From: Ardenticatena sp.
GTDB lineage: Bacteria; Chloroflexota; Anaerolineae; Ardenticatenales; Ardenticatenaceae
DNA length: 64,000 nt
Assembly (NCBI GenBank): GCA_015487975.1
Contig: WFOS01000092.1
Coordinates: 27,019-91,018 of the forward strand
Direction of reading: 5' to 3'
Position 1 is the stretch's first letter, and each line of letters begins with the position of its first letter. Both the position numbers and the translations under genes were made by a program. Below are positions 1-8,659 of the stretch, in pieces. The notes under the pieces were generated by a model that saw nothing but the letters and a program-made list of their open reading frames with translations, had not been told where the DNA came from and did no database searches.

Positions 1-473
1 CCCTCGACTTTGACGAACGCACCGACTTGCGCCAGGCCATGTTCCTGATCGATGGTCGTTGTCGTGTCCACGTAGATGGTACGACCCCCGACGACCCATG
101 TCCCTAATAGGCCTGTGGTGGGCATGCTTTCGATCATGCCATACCATTCGATGTGCATATCGTTCCCATCATCGCCACCACCACCGTTGTATTCGACGGA
201 AATTTCGGTGGCTTCGATGGACCCATCAGCGCGTGGGTAGCCTTCGACGTGAACGAAGGCACCTACTTCGACATTTCCATGTTCTTGATCGATGGTTGTC
301 ATACTCGTGACGTGAACAGTGGTCCCACTTACGATCCAATCCCCTATGAGCCCGTTGGGTGGAAGTTGTTCGATTGTGCCGTAGAATTCATACGTATTGC
401 CACTGTCAGCAAAGGCGACATGATATGTGGTGAAGAAGAGAAACCCGAGTAATGTGAGCAAAATACGTCTCAT
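1..473 (-). CDS. Secreted DUF5666-type repeat protein (5' part; runs off the left edge)
   Basis: The frame is open from an ATG at 473 down to base 1, so only the first 157 codons are visible. A perfect Shine-Dalgarno (AAGGAGG) lies 6 nt before the ATG. Residues 1-22 are a signal peptide ending in HVAFA. Two copies of a module follow (about residues 28-94 and 104-157). Each has a pattern like YGxIExxP, then GxLIGxW, TTIDQEHG and VGAFVxVEG, joined by a Gly/Asp-rich linker. This pattern fits the DUF5666 beta-barrel family, which often occurs as tandem copies in exported proteins of unknown function. More copies probably lie beyond the edge. The upstream site at 540-578 suggests two-component control. 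Family assignment is good; function is unknown. Confidence 0.75.
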   Translation of the reverse strand, partial: MRRILLTLLGFLFFTTYHVAFADSGNTYEFYGTIEQLPPNGLIGDWIVSGTTVHVTSMTTIDQEHGNVEVGAFVHVEGYPRADGSIEATEISVEYNGGGGDDGNDMHIEWYGMIESMPTTGLLGTWVVGGRTIYVDTTTTIDQEHGLAQVGAFVKVE

Positions 474-514
474 AACGAACCTCCTTGGTATGTTTGGATT
501 GCTTTGGCATCTTC

Positions 515-578
515 ATTGTACTGTGGGGTTTTCGTGGAGGATTAAACGGCGGTTAAGGAGATGTTAAGGTGGGGTTAA
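515..578 (-). promoter_or_regulatory. Promoter of the DUF5666 gene with four 11-bp-phased TTAA(C/T) boxes
   Basis: Read on the minus strand, a -10 box TACAAT lies at 515-520 with no recognisable -35. In its place are four hexamers in direct repeat: TTAACC (573-578), TTAACA (562-567), TTAACC (551-556) and TTAATC (540-545). They are exactly 11 bp apart, with the last one at the -35 position. This is the layout of sites for OmpR/PhoB/PhoP-class response regulators that replace the -35. The B. subtilis PhoP box is TTAACA-type with about 5-bp spacers. Regulator identity is inferred. Confidence 0.7.
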
Positions 579-781
579 AGCGAGACCCGGGTGCGATGCC
601 TATGCCTCTCCCCTGAGTCTGCTTGGCAAGCGTTTGCCCATCGAGAGCAGTGTCGCGTAGCCCCCAAGGAGGAGCAAAAATTAGCGTCGAGGTTGATCAG
701 TCCTACGCGATCTCCTGCATGTGCCCTATGTTGTTTTGAGATTGGGGGATTCTGCCCAAAGACAGGAACGATGGAGGATAT
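579..781. other. Non-coding stretch between the DUF5666 promoter and the end of the zinc/manganese operon
   Basis: Together with the promoter region this makes a gap of about 300 bp. A short plus-strand reading frame at 591-785 has no ribosome binding site, no recognisable domain and Cys/Arg-rich nonsense-like composition, so I do not call it. A weak 5-bp hairpin (TTGGG/CCCAA near 743-760) could end the znuB transcript. I see nothing else. Confidence 0.5.
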
Positions 782-1627
782 TTAGAAGTGGGTATGTTCC
801 AATACATCTTCCCGCTGACGCCGGGTGCCGTAGAGCAACACAACCCCGAAGATAGTGGCTTGCAATATCACAATACTGGCACCAGAGGCAACATCCACGT
901 AGTAGGAAAGATACATTCCCCCGGCTCCTGTGAGGGCACCCAACACGGTTGAGAGCACCATAAGATGGTTGAAGTCGTCTGTGAGTAAGCGTGCTGTGAT
1001 GGCGGGAATGACCAGAGCTGCCGCAATCAGCGTGACACCCAGAATTTGCAATGAAGCGATGAGGGCGGCTGCGAGCATGAGGGCAAAAAGCGTATCTACC
1101 CAGCCAGTTGGAACACCGTAGACGCGGGCAACGGGTTCATCGAATGTCGTGAAGAGCAGATACTTGTAGAAAAGAAGAAGCAGAAAGGTAATGGCCAGCG
1201 TGACTCCCAGCACAACCAGGACATCACCGGCTGTGACCCCCAGCACATTCCCGAAGAGTGCCGCATCGAATGAGCGTGTGAAACGGCGATAGCGACTAAT
1301 CAGCGCCACCCCAATGGCGAAGCTCGCTGTTGTGACCACACCGATGGCTGCATCGGCGCTGACTTTCGTGCGCCGTGCAAGTTGGTTGATGAGCAGTGCC
1401 GCTAGAAAGCCCCACGCACCTGCTCCCACGTAGAAATTCCACTGCAACACAAACGAGACAACCGCTCCGCCGAAAATGGCATGCGCCAACCCGTGCCCGA
1501 TGTACGACATGCCACGCAGAATGATGTAGACGCCCAGCATGCCGCAGAGCGCGCCGGCCAGCACCGCGGCTACGAATCCATTACGAAAAAACTCGAAGGC
1601 GAATGGTTGCAGCAAGATGTCGATCAT
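782..1627 (-). CDS. Metal ABC transporter permease (ZnuB/MntB family)
   Basis: 281 residues with about eight hydrophobic helices. It is the inner-membrane channel of a zinc/manganese-type ABC importer. Family hallmarks are the early GALCGMLGVYIILRGMSYIGHGLAH-type stretch (about residues 25-50), the IGVVTTASFAIGVALIS helix and the late LQILGVTLIAAALVIPA segment. The length is normal for the family. Its ATG overlaps the TGA of the ATPase gene (ATGA at 1624-1627), so the two are translationally coupled, and GGGGGG lies just upstream of the start. Last gene of the operon. Zn versus Mn cannot be told from the permease. Confidence 0.93.
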   Translation of the reverse strand: MIDILLQPFAFEFFRNGFVAAVLAGALCGMLGVYIILRGMSYIGHGLAHAIFGGAVVSFVLQWNFYVGAGAWGFLAALLINQLARRTKVSADAAIGVVTTASFAIGVALISRYRRFTRSFDAALFGNVLGVTAGDVLVVLGVTLAITFLLLLFYKYLLFTTFDEPVARVYGVPTGWVDTLFALMLAAALIASLQILGVTLIAAALVIPAITARLLTDDFNHLMVLSTVLGALTGAGGMYLSYYVDVASGASIVILQATIFGVVLLYGTRRQREDVLEHTHF

Positions 1628-2445
1628 GCTGTTCCCCCTTGCGTCTCGTCGGGTGGGTGCCCAGGAACATGATCGGGCAAGATGTCGTGCAGCGTGTGTG
1701 GATGTGGGCGCTGTTGCACGATCAGCATCCCATCATGATGAATCACCATCATATCGGCGCGATAGGTGCGATTCAGAATCTCCTCGGTAAAGACTTCGTG
1801 AGGCGCCCCCTGCGCAATGATGGTTTCGTTCAGACAGACAATCCAGGGCACATGTGCAGCGGCAGTGTTCAGGTCGTGGGTGGTGAGCAAAATCGTCATC
1901 CCTTGTTGGTTCAGGTCTGCCAGCAGGTGCAGAATGTTTTCGGCGGTTTGCATGTCCACGCCCGTCGTGGGTTCGTCGAGCACAAGCATGTCTGGCTTGG
2001 CCATGAGCGCTCGTGCCAGAAAGACACGCTGCTGTTGCCCACCCGACAAGTCGCGGATGTGACGTTTGCGTAGCGCCCCGATGCCCAACTGCTCGAGAAT
2101 CTGGCGGGCATATTCACGGTCGTCGCGGCGTGCCCAGGGCCAGAAGGGGGCGCGTCGGACCGCGCCCATAAGCACTACTTGTTCGACCGTGACGGGGAAA
2201 GACCAATCCACGGTTTCGATTTGGGGGACGTAGCCGATGCGTAACGTGGAGCGGGCGCACCAGCGTTCGCCCTGCTGAGGCGTGAGCAAGCCCAACACCA
2301 GTTTGAGCACGGTGGTTTTGCCCGCGCCGCTCGGCCCAACGATGGCGACGAATTGCCCTTCATGGATGTGCAGGGCAATGTCGCGCACAACGGGTACGCG
2401 ACCGTAGCCAAATGTCACGTTGCGTAGTTCGAGGAGTGGCTCCAT
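1624..2445 (-). CDS. Metal ABC transporter ATP-binding protein (ZnuC/MntA family)
   Basis: 273 residues; the cytoplasmic ATPase of the metal importer. It shows Walker A GPSGAGKTT (residues 37-45), ABC signature LSGGQQQR (133-140) and Walker B DMLVLDEPT (152-160), followed by the H-loop TTHD. The C-terminal tail after about residue 240 is His/Pro-rich (HPHTLHD...PGHPPDE). This is compatible with metal sensing but unproven. The ATG at 2445 lies only 7 bp after the binding-protein stop and has no strong Shine-Dalgarno, so expression probably depends on read-through from znuA. Confidence 0.95.
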   Translation of the reverse strand: MEPLLELRNVTFGYGRVPVVRDIALHIHEGQFVAIVGPSGAGKTTVLKLVLGLLTPQQGERWCARSTLRIGYVPQIETVDWSFPVTVEQVVLMGAVRRAPFWPWARRDDREYARQILEQLGIGALRKRHIRDLSGGQQQRVFLARALMAKPDMLVLDEPTTGVDMQTAENILHLLADLNQQGMTILLTTHDLNTAAAHVPWIVCLNETIIAQGAPHEVFTEEILNRTYRADMMVIHHDGMLIVQQRPHPHTLHDILPDHVPGHPPDETQGGTA

Positions 2446-2452
2446 GGTCGTT

Positions 2453-3439
2453 TTACCGCGCCTGGTTGACAGCCGAATCTGGCCCTGGAATGTTGCTTGT
2501 GTCGAATTTCAAGATGGGTGTGGGGTTGCCGCCTAGGGCTTCTGCCATGATGCGGATGTTTTCTGCCATCAGTCCAAAGTAGGAGTGATTGGGGTCGCCT
2601 GGCTCGCCGGGCAGATCGTCATCGCGCAGGTCGTCGACGTAGGTAGCGCCGGTTTCGCGGGCAATTTGTTCGAGCACGGGCGAAGGAAAGACCTCTGAAC
2701 CGAAGATGGCAGGCACTTGTTCGCGTCGAATTTGCTCGATGATCTCGGCAACTTCACGTGCTGAAGGTTCGGCAAAGTCGGCAGGTTGAATAGCGCCAAT
2801 GACGGTCATGCCGTAGAGAGGGGCGAAGTATGCCCAGGAATCGTGATAGGTCAGCAACTTGCGATTTTTGGGTGGAATGGTCTCGATGGTGGCGCGGATA
2901 GCGGCGTCGAGTTCGCGAATACGCTGCTCGAAGGCAAGGAAGTTTTGCTCGTAATACTCAGCGTTGTCGGGGTCGGCCGCACTCATTTCGTCTTTGGCGA
3001 TTTCTGCATAGCGCAGGGCATACCATGGATTGGGCCAGAGGTGCGGATTGGGGTCGCCGGCTTCTTTGGGGAAGGAGAAGTCGTAGATGTACTCATCGGG
3101 TGTGATCGTTCGTTCGCCCAACAGGATGATTTTCGCATCGTCGCGTTTGTTGGCTTCTGCCAGACGCAGGGTCGGAAGTTCCAGGTTCAATCCGTTCAGA
3201 AAAATCAGGTCGGCTTCGGCGAGTTTACGAGCGTCGGATGGCGCCGGCTCGAAGGTGTGCGAGTCCACTCCTTCGGGGATGATCCCACTCAGTTCGATAC
3301 GGTCGCCCCCGATGTTGTAGATGATGTTCGTGATGGGGGAAACGGTGCTGACGACACGCAGTTTCCCCTCTTGGCGGATGGTGCCGCCGCAGGCGGTAAG
3401 TATGAATGCGATGAGAAGCAAGAGTGTGCGTCTATGCAT
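2453..3439 (-). CDS. Metal ABC transporter substrate-binding lipoprotein (ZnuA/TroA family)
   Basis: 328 residues from the ATG at 3439, which has GGAGG 8 nt upstream. An in-frame ATG at 3454 overlaps that ribosome site and is less likely. Residues 1-17 form a lipoprotein signal (LTAC at 14-17). Likely metal ligands are the histidines in GVDSHTFEP, DPNPHLWPNPW and TYHDSWAYF and the aspartate in GDPNHSYFG. The His-rich loop typical of many zinc-specific ZnuA proteins is absent, so manganese or mixed specificity is possible. It follows the hydrolase gene by 17 bp and precedes the ATPase and permease, giving a complete importer. Confidence 0.93.
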   Translation of the reverse strand: MHRRTLLLLIAFILTACGGTIRQEGKLRVVSTVSPITNIIYNIGGDRIELSGIIPEGVDSHTFEPAPSDARKLAEADLIFLNGLNLELPTLRLAEANKRDDAKIILLGERTITPDEYIYDFSFPKEAGDPNPHLWPNPWYALRYAEIAKDEMSAADPDNAEYYEQNFLAFEQRIRELDAAIRATIETIPPKNRKLLTYHDSWAYFAPLYGMTVIGAIQPADFAEPSAREVAEIIEQIRREQVPAIFGSEVFPSPVLEQIARETGATYVDDLRDDDLPGEPGDPNHSYFGLMAENIRIMAEALGGNPTPILKFDTSNIPGPDSAVNQAR

Positions 3440-3456
3440 GGTGTTTTCCTCCATTG

Positions 3457-4821
3457 CTAACGTTGTTCGAAGAGAACGTTGGTGTATAGCTGGCGTTTGC
3501 CGTCAAGAAGCGGCGATGACTGGTTGCGCAAGTAGGTATCGAACATGGCGAGTGTGTAATCGTCGGTGAGCGCGAGCATCTCCTCGGCGGGAATTGGGCC
3601 ACGCAAGCCCAGGTCGTCGGCGATGGGCGACAGCAAGGGGAGCATAGTGAAATCGCGGTGGTAGGCCCCCTCGATGGTGAGCATGTAGGCTGGCGGCTGG
3701 CTGGCAGTGTACAAGAGCGCCAGATTGGGGGCGTTTTTGCCTGCCACCCAGGGTTCGCTCCGCATGAACATGGCCGGGATATGCAAACCCTGAGCGAGCA
3801 GAGTGCGCGGCAGGGGTTCGACCCAGGCGTCGTAGCCAACGAGGACGCGGCAACGTGCATCGTGCAGGCAGACTTCGACAACGGCCCCCCCACCTGTTGA
3901 GTGACCAATTAGCCCAATGCGGCCGATGTCGAGCCGATTGGCGAGGAGCGGGGCTTTTTCATCGAGCTCGGGGAGTTGGTCAAGGAGAAAGCGTACATCA
4001 TCGGCAAAGACACCCACCAGGATACGTGCTGCCGCGAGGTATTCGTTGCGGGGAGCATCCTCTGGGAGCGCGTCAGGAAAGTTCAGCGCGACACGCCCAT
4101 CGGGGAAGCGTGTCGCCATAGCACCGTAGGGATGGTCGGCGGCGATCACAATGTAGCCGTGGCTGGCAAGTGTTTCCATGAGAGTGGCATGAATGGTGCG
4201 AAAGCCCCCCCAGCCATGCACGTAGATGAGCACGGGCGCGGGCGCGGCAGCAGTGGCAAAAGGCGCGTTGGGCACGGCATGGCTTTTCACCAGGCGCAGG
4301 TGGGTATACATCCAACCGGGAAGCCCCGTCCAGCGTCCAAGTTCAGGAGCAAGGATGTCGATGTCGGGGGTCCAGAGGGCAGGGGGTTGGTTGGTGGCTT
4401 CTGCCGGATACCAGATTTGCACCATGAGTTCGCGCGGGTCGTCAGGAATGGTGGGTGTGTAGCGTTCTTCACGTCTCGTATCCACCATGTGCAGCGTCAG
4501 CGTTCCAACGGCATAGGGGCCGTCAGGGGGAGGCATGGTAGGAATGGGAAAAGCCCAGCTGGCAAGCAGGCTGCTGGCGACAAGAAAGAGCAGCAAGGAC
4601 GTGGCTATGGCACGTATGGTGCCGCGAAGATAGATGGTGAATGGGATGACAAGGATGGCGAGATACAGTGGCACAAGTTGCCAGCGCCAGCCTTCACGCC
4701 AGAAATGAACGAGGGCCAATGCAAGCGTGCCAATCCAGGCCCGCCAGTGCCAGCGACAACGCAGGGTGAGAAAAAGCATGACGAGTAGTGAGATGAGCAG
4801 AAAGGTTTCCAATGAGCGCAT
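3457..4821 (-). CDS. Membrane-anchored alpha/beta hydrolase (PAF-acetylhydrolase/dienelactone-hydrolase-like)
   Basis: 454 residues from the ATG at 4821. The frame is open further upstream, but a promoter (4856-4883) lies inside that extension, so this start is preferred. There are about four N-terminal membrane helices (residues 1-110), then a hydrolase domain. It has the oxyanion motif YVHGWGGF, nucleophile elbow GHSTGGG (serine) and a late histidine in GAYHRDF. The overall pattern (MVQIWYPAE, HPYGAMATRFPDG) matches the platelet-activating-factor acetylhydrolase-like group. The substrate is unknown, likely an ester at the outer membrane face. It leads the metal-importer operon, an unusual neighbour whose link to metal uptake is not explained. 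Confidence 0.8.
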   Translation of the reverse strand: MRSLETFLLISLLVMLFLTLRCRWHWRAWIGTLALALVHFWREGWRWQLVPLYLAILVIPFTIYLRGTIRAIATSLLLFLVASSLLASWAFPIPTMPPPDGPYAVGTLTLHMVDTRREERYTPTIPDDPRELMVQIWYPAEATNQPPALWTPDIDILAPELGRWTGLPGWMYTHLRLVKSHAVPNAPFATAAAPAPVLIYVHGWGGFRTIHATLMETLASHGYIVIAADHPYGAMATRFPDGRVALNFPDALPEDAPRNEYLAAARILVGVFADDVRFLLDQLPELDEKAPLLANRLDIGRIGLIGHSTGGGAVVEVCLHDARCRVLVGYDAWVEPLPRTLLAQGLHIPAMFMRSEPWVAGKNAPNLALLYTASQPPAYMLTIEGAYHRDFTMLPLLSPIADDLGLRGPIPAEEMLALTDDYTLAMFDTYLRNQSSPLLDGKRQLYTNVLFEQR

Positions 4822-4855
4822 GGATTGGGCTTGTGGGTTAGTTGACACGCGGGCA

Positions 4856-4883
4856 ATTGTAGCCTGATGGAGGGGCATGACAA
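4856..4883 (-). promoter_or_regulatory. Promoter of the hydrolase/metal-importer operon
   Basis: On the minus strand TTGTCA (4878-4883), a 16-bp spacer and TACAAT (4856-4861). The predicted transcript starts about 28 nt before the ATG at 4821. No obvious Zur or MntR dyad is visible around it. Confidence 0.65.
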
Positions 4884-4933
4884 GCCCCGGCGAAGAGGGA
4901 AGACAATACCGACCATGGTGGTATGGGGAAAAC

Positions 4934-4964
4934 AAAAGACGCCCGCTTGGTACGGGCGTCTTTT
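4934..4964 (-). terminator. Terminator after clpX (possibly bidirectional)
   Basis: Perfect 12-bp inverted repeat AAAAGACGCCCG / CGGGCGTCTTTT with a 7-nt loop. On the minus strand it is followed by TTTTGTTTT. It lies just after the clpX stop. Confidence 0.85.
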
Positions 4965-4984
4965 GGGGGGAATCGTGTTGTGTG

Positions 4985-6283
4985 TTATGCCGCGCGGTCG
5001 AATTCCGGTGAGACGGGTTCTCCCAGGCGGTTGAAGAGCAAGGGGGGGGCGCCATCGGTAATCGTTTCGGCAGTAATTTCGATGCGTCCGATATCGCCAC
5101 GCGAGGGAATTTCGTACATGATGTCGAGCAGAACGTTTTCGATGACGGTGCGTAAGGCGCGTGCCCCCGTGCGGTATTCCAGCGCTTTGCGGGCAGCGGC
5201 ACGCAGGGCTTCTTCGTGGAAGACCAGTTCTACATCATCCATGGCGAAGAGTTTTTGATACTGCTTCACCAGCGCGTTCTTGGGCTCGACCAAGATACGC
5301 ACCAGCGTGTCTTCATCCAACGGGTCGACACTCGTCACCACGGGCAAGCGCCCGACGAATTCAGGGATGAGTCCATAGTGTACCAGGTCGTCGGCAATGA
5401 CGTATTGCAGTAATTCGGAGCCTTCCAGCTCGCGGTGGCTTTCGGCGTTGGGTACGCGGAACCCCATTTGGGCACGGGTGTTGACGCGCTTGGCAATAAT
5501 GTCTTCCAATCCATCGAAGGCCCCACCGACGATGAACAGGATGTTCGTCGTGTCGATCTGGATGAAGTCCTGGTGAGGGTGTTTGCGGCCACCTTGGGGC
5601 GGCACATTGGCAATCGTCCCTTCCAGAATTTTCAACAGAGCTTGTTGCACACCTTCCCCGCTCACATCGCGTGTGATGCTGGGGTTGTCCCCCGATTTGC
5701 GCGCGATTTTGTCGATTTCGTCGATGTAGACGATCCCGCGTTCGGCGCGCGCCAGATCGAAATCGGCGGCCTGGATAAGGTGCAGCAGAATGTTTTCGAC
5801 ATCTTCACCGACGTAGCCGGCTTCGGTCAGGGCAGTGGCATCGGCAATGCAGAAGGGAACGTCGAGGATACGAGCCAACGTTTGCGCCAGCAATGTTTTT
5901 CCACAGCCAGTGGGGCCGATGAGTAAGATGTTGGATTTTTGCAGTTCGACGCCATCATCATTGTTCATGACGGACGCATAAATGCGTTTGTAGTGGTTGT
6001 AGACGGCTACCGATAGCACCTTTTTGGCGCGGTCTTGCCCAATGACGTACTGGTCGAGTCGCCGTACGATTTCTTTGGGGGGCAACAAACGTTGCAATTC
6101 GGCCTCGAACGCGGGGCGACGTGCGCGCAGGGGGGGCGCTTCTTCTTCGAGAATTTCGCGGCAAAGTTCAACGCATTCATCACAGATGTAAACCGAATTC
6201 GGGCCGGCAATCAGGCGGCCGACTTCGGTTTGATCGCGGTTACAGAACGAGCAACTTTGTCCGCTTTTACTTCGTGGTGCCAT
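4985..6283 (-). CDS. clpX: ATP-dependent Clp protease ATP-binding subunit ClpX
   Basis: 432 residues from the ATG at 6283, chosen for AGGAGG 8 nt upstream. It is the hexameric unfoldase that feeds substrates into ClpP. The N-terminal zinc-binding domain has C11, C14, C34 and C37. Walker A is GPTGCGKT (123-130) and Walker [10 protein letters not shown] (184-192). The ClpP-docking region is represented by IGG-like residues around VGGAFDG. Sensor and C-terminal small-domain motifs ([16 protein letters not shown]) are all present. The start overlaps the clpP stop by 17 bp, so clpP and clpX form one coupled unit, behind tig as in many bacteria. Confidence 0.98.
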   Translation of the reverse strand: MAPRSKSGQSCSFCNRDQTEVGRLIAGPNSVYICDECVELCREILEEEAPPLRARRPAFEAELQRLLPPKEIVRRLDQYVIGQDRAKKVLSVAVYNHYKRIYASVMNNDDGVELQKSNILLIGPTGCGKTLLAQTLARILDVPFCIADATALTEAGYVGEDVENILLHLIQAADFDLARAERGIVYIDEIDKIARKSGDNPSITRDVSGEGVQQALLKILEGTIANVPPQGGRKHPHQDFIQIDTTNILFIVGGAFDGLEDIIAKRVNTRAQMGFRVPNAESHRELEGSELLQYVIADDLVHYGLIPEFVGRLPVVTSVDPLDEDTLVRILVEPKNALVKQYQKLFAMDDVELVFHEEALRAAARKALEYRTGARALRTVIENVLLDIMYEIPSRGDIGRIEITAETITDGAPPLLFNRLGEPVSPEFDRAA

Positions 6284-6911
6284 CGGTACGCTCCTCCTCG
6301 ATGTGCAAAACTTCATCAATCAGGCCATACTCGCGGGCTTCTTCTGCGGAGAGGAAGAAGTCGCGGTTGGTGTCTTCTTCGATGCGTTGCAATGGTTGGC
6401 CAGTGCGTTCTGCCAGAAAGCGGTTGAGTTTTTCACGCAGGCGCAAAATTTCCTGTGCGTGAATGGCTATGTCGCTGGCCTGCCCACGTGCACCCCCCAG
6501 GGGTTGGTGCATGTGGATGGTGGCGTTGGGCAGGGCGTATCGCCGCCCTTTTTCGCCAGCCGACAGGATGACCGTGCCCATACTGGCCGCTTGCCCTACG
6601 GCAATAGTGGAGACAGGGGCATCGATGAGGTTCATCGTATCGACGATGGCGAGCCCACTGTAAATCTCGCCACCGGGGCTGTTGATGTAGAGTTGGATTT
6701 CGCGTTCGGGGTTTTCGCGGTTCAGGTAGAGCAGTTGGGCGACGACAAGGTTGGCAACCTGGGCGTTGATTGGTGTGCCCAGGAAGACGATGCGTTCGCG
6801 TAGCAAAAGCGAGTAAATATCGTAGGCGCGTTCACCGCGGCCGGTCGATTCGACGACCATCGGGACGAGCGCATTCGAAATTGTGTCGATGTTCGGTGTT
6901 TTGGGCTTCAT
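6267..6911 (-). CDS. clpP: ATP-dependent Clp protease proteolytic subunit ClpP
   Basis: 214 residues from the ATG at 6911 (AAGGA 5 nt upstream); a longer in-frame start at 6992 would cover the promoter. The catalytic triad is S110 (GQAASMG), H135 (MHQPLGG) and D184 (NRDFF), with the same 25/49 spacing as the E. coli enzyme. The N-terminal axial-loop segment and the handle region are normal. It forms the tetradecameric peptidase with ClpX. It has its own promoter at 6953-6981, separated from tig by a terminator, and a perfect palindrome next to the -35 suggests specific control. Confidence 0.98.
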   Translation of the reverse strand: MKPKTPNIDTISNALVPMVVESTGRGERAYDIYSLLLRERIVFLGTPINAQVANLVVAQLLYLNRENPEREIQLYINSPGGEIYSGLAIVDTMNLIDAPVSTIAVGQAASMGTVILSAGEKGRRYALPNATIHMHQPLGGARGQASDIAIHAQEILRLREKLNRFLAERTGQPLQRIEEDTNRDFFLSAEEAREYGLIDEVLHIEEERTDGTTK

Positions 6912-6952
6912 CGTTCCTTCGCAGTATGTGTTGGTTGAGCATTCTCTTGGTG

Positions 6953-6996
6953 ATTGTAGGTGTTCTTGCAAGAGAAGACAAACACGTTGCAACGTG
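6953..6996 (-). promoter_or_regulatory. clpP promoter with adjacent 14-bp palindrome
   Basis: Minus strand: TTGTCT (6976-6981), a 17-bp spacer and TACAAT (6953-6958). One base upstream of the -35 is CACGTTGCAACGTG (6983-6996), a perfect 14-bp palindrome. It matches neither the CIRCE element nor the CtsR heptad repeat. Confidence 0.65.
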
Positions 6997-7009
6997 GCTC
7001 CGACAAACG

Positions 7010-7035
7010 AAACGGAGCGCCGCGGCGCTCCGTTT
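7010..7035 (-). terminator. Terminator after tig
   Basis: Perfect 26-base palindrome with arms AAACGGAGCG / CGCTCCGTTT, followed on the minus strand by CGTTTGTC. It separates tig from the clpP promoter. Confidence 0.8.
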
Positions 7036-7058
7036 GCATGCCGGGGACGACTGCCTGC

Positions 7059-8609
7059 TCAGGTGTCGCTTTCAGCAGATGTTTCGCTTTCGGCCTCAGC
7101 CGTCGCTTCGGTGTGTGTCTCCTCTTCGGCCGCTGGCGGTTCGCGTGTGGCTTCGCCCTCTGCTTCTTCGGTTTCCTGTTCCGCTTCGGCCGCGTTTTCG
7201 GCTTGCTTGCCTTCTTCTTCCTCGGCGCGTCTCCACACTTCTTCGATCTCCTTCGGGAAGAGAGGCTCTTCGGGCTGTCCGGTCACTTCGGCAACCAGTT
7301 TGTTCAATGCTTTACGCTGGTAAAGCCCGCGGGCAATTTCACGTGCTAGGTTTTCGTCCTGCAAGATCAAGGGATCGGCGCCGCTTTGCAGCAGATTGGT
7401 AAGCGCCATAGAGGCTTCTTTCTGATACTCGTCCTGTTCGATTTCGATGTTACGCTCTTTGGCGTATTCGTACAAGACGAGCTCACGGCGCAGGTCTTTT
7501 TCAGCGGCTTCGCGATATTCTTCGCGCAGTTCGTCGAGCGATTTGTTGAGCATTTGCAAGTATTGTTCCAGGTTGAGGCCATACACCTGCAATTGGTGTT
7601 CCAGTTCGTGCAGGTGCGTATCGATGACCGCTTCGACCATGGCTGGTGGGTATACGATGGTGCTCACTTCAGCGACCTTGTCGAGGACCTGTTCGACAAG
7701 GCGTGACCGTGCCGCCTGATGGGCTTCTTCGTACAGATTTTCGCGGACCTGATTGCGCAGGTCTTCGATGGTTTCGAAATCGCCAACGGCTTGCGCTAGT
7801 TCATCGTCCAGTTCGGGCAGAACACGGCGCTTCAGGTCGAGCAGGGTGGCTTTGTACATGACGGTACGTCCGGCAATGCGCTCGTCGGGCCAATCTTCGG
7901 GGTAGGTGAGGGTGAATTCTTTGGTTTGGTTGAGCACCATGCCCTTCAATTCACGGATGAGGTCAGGTTTGGGCTGAGCACTTTTTTCTTCTTCACCTGC
8001 CACGGCAATTTCGGATGTTTCGTCTTCGTCCGCGAACATGGGGTTCAATTCCACTTCGTGCCCTTTCAGTTCGATGACGGTTTCCCCTGTGACGAGGGTG
8101 CCTACGAGGTCGATCGTGGCAACGTCACCATATTCAGCGGGGCCAGTGGTGGGCATGAGCATGGCGCGTTGTTCGCGCAGGTTTTGCAAAACGGCGTTGA
8201 TTTCGTCTTCGGTGACTTCGATCTCTTCCTGTTCGATCTCGATGTTGCTCAAATCGCCTAGCTCCACTTTCGGGGGCAGTGGGACAATGACTTCGATGGT
8301 AAGCGGAGAAAGACTTTCGACGTTGAGGTCGATGTAGCGATAGCTCCACGGCTCGATGCCTTCCTGCTCGATGGCTTCTCCGATGACTTGGGGCACGAGT
8401 GTTTCTAATGCTTCTTCGAGGACGGTGGCTTCGCCAACCCGTTGCACAACGATGTGATAGGGTGCTTTGCCTGGGCGGAAACCGGGGATCTTCACTTCGC
8501 GTGCCAGTTTACGGGCAGCGGCTTTTTTGGCTTTTTCGAAGCGTGCCTCGTCGACGGTGATGGTCAATTCAACCTGAGCGTTTTCCAGGTCTTTGCGTTC
8601 GATATTCAA
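7059..8609 (-). CDS. tig: Trigger factor, with long acidic C-terminal tail
   Basis: 516 residues, starting with TTG at 8609 (AAGGAG 8 nt upstream; no closer ATG exists). It is the ribosome-bound chaperone. The N-terminal ribosome-binding domain carries the signature GFRPGKAP (about residues 43-50). An FKBP-type domain (about 150-270) holds an inserted acidic segment with ADEDETSE, and a helical C-terminal substrate arm runs to about residue 445. The last 65-70 residues are almost only Glu, Ala and Thr (EEEEGKQAENAAEAEQ...), an extension that most trigger factors lack or have much shorter. Single gene upstream of clpP-clpX, with its own promoter and terminator. Confidence 0.95.
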   Translation of the reverse strand: MNIERKDLENAQVELTITVDEARFEKAKKAAARKLAREVKIPGFRPGKAPYHIVVQRVGEATVLEEALETLVPQVIGEAIEQEGIEPWSYRYIDLNVESLSPLTIEVIVPLPPKVELGDLSNIEIEQEEIEVTEDEINAVLQNLREQRAMLMPTTGPAEYGDVATIDLVGTLVTGETVIELKGHEVELNPMFADEDETSEIAVAGEEEKSAQPKPDLIRELKGMVLNQTKEFTLTYPEDWPDERIAGRTVMYKATLLDLKRRVLPELDDELAQAVGDFETIEDLRNQVRENLYEEAHQAARSRLVEQVLDKVAEVSTIVYPPAMVEAVIDTHLHELEHQLQVYGLNLEQYLQMLNKSLDELREEYREAAEKDLRRELVLYEYAKERNIEIEQDEYQKEASMALTNLLQSGADPLILQDENLAREIARGLYQRKALNKLVAEVTGQPEEPLFPKEIEEVWRRAEEEEGKQAENAAEAEQETEEAEGEATREPPAAEEETHTEATAEAESETSAESDT

Positions 8610-8659
8610 GGTCTCTACTCCTTCTTTCGATGATTTTGGGCTCGAAAATCCAAACGCGG

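Noticed and set aside
591..785. Possible 64-codon gene upstream of the metal operon end
   Set aside because: No ribosome binding site or family resemblance, and its end overlaps the znuB stop on the other strand.
6953..6996. CIRCE or CtsR heat-shock operator at clpP
   Set aside because: The palindrome lacks the TTAGCACTC/GAGTGCTAA arms and there is no tandem GGTCAAA heptad.
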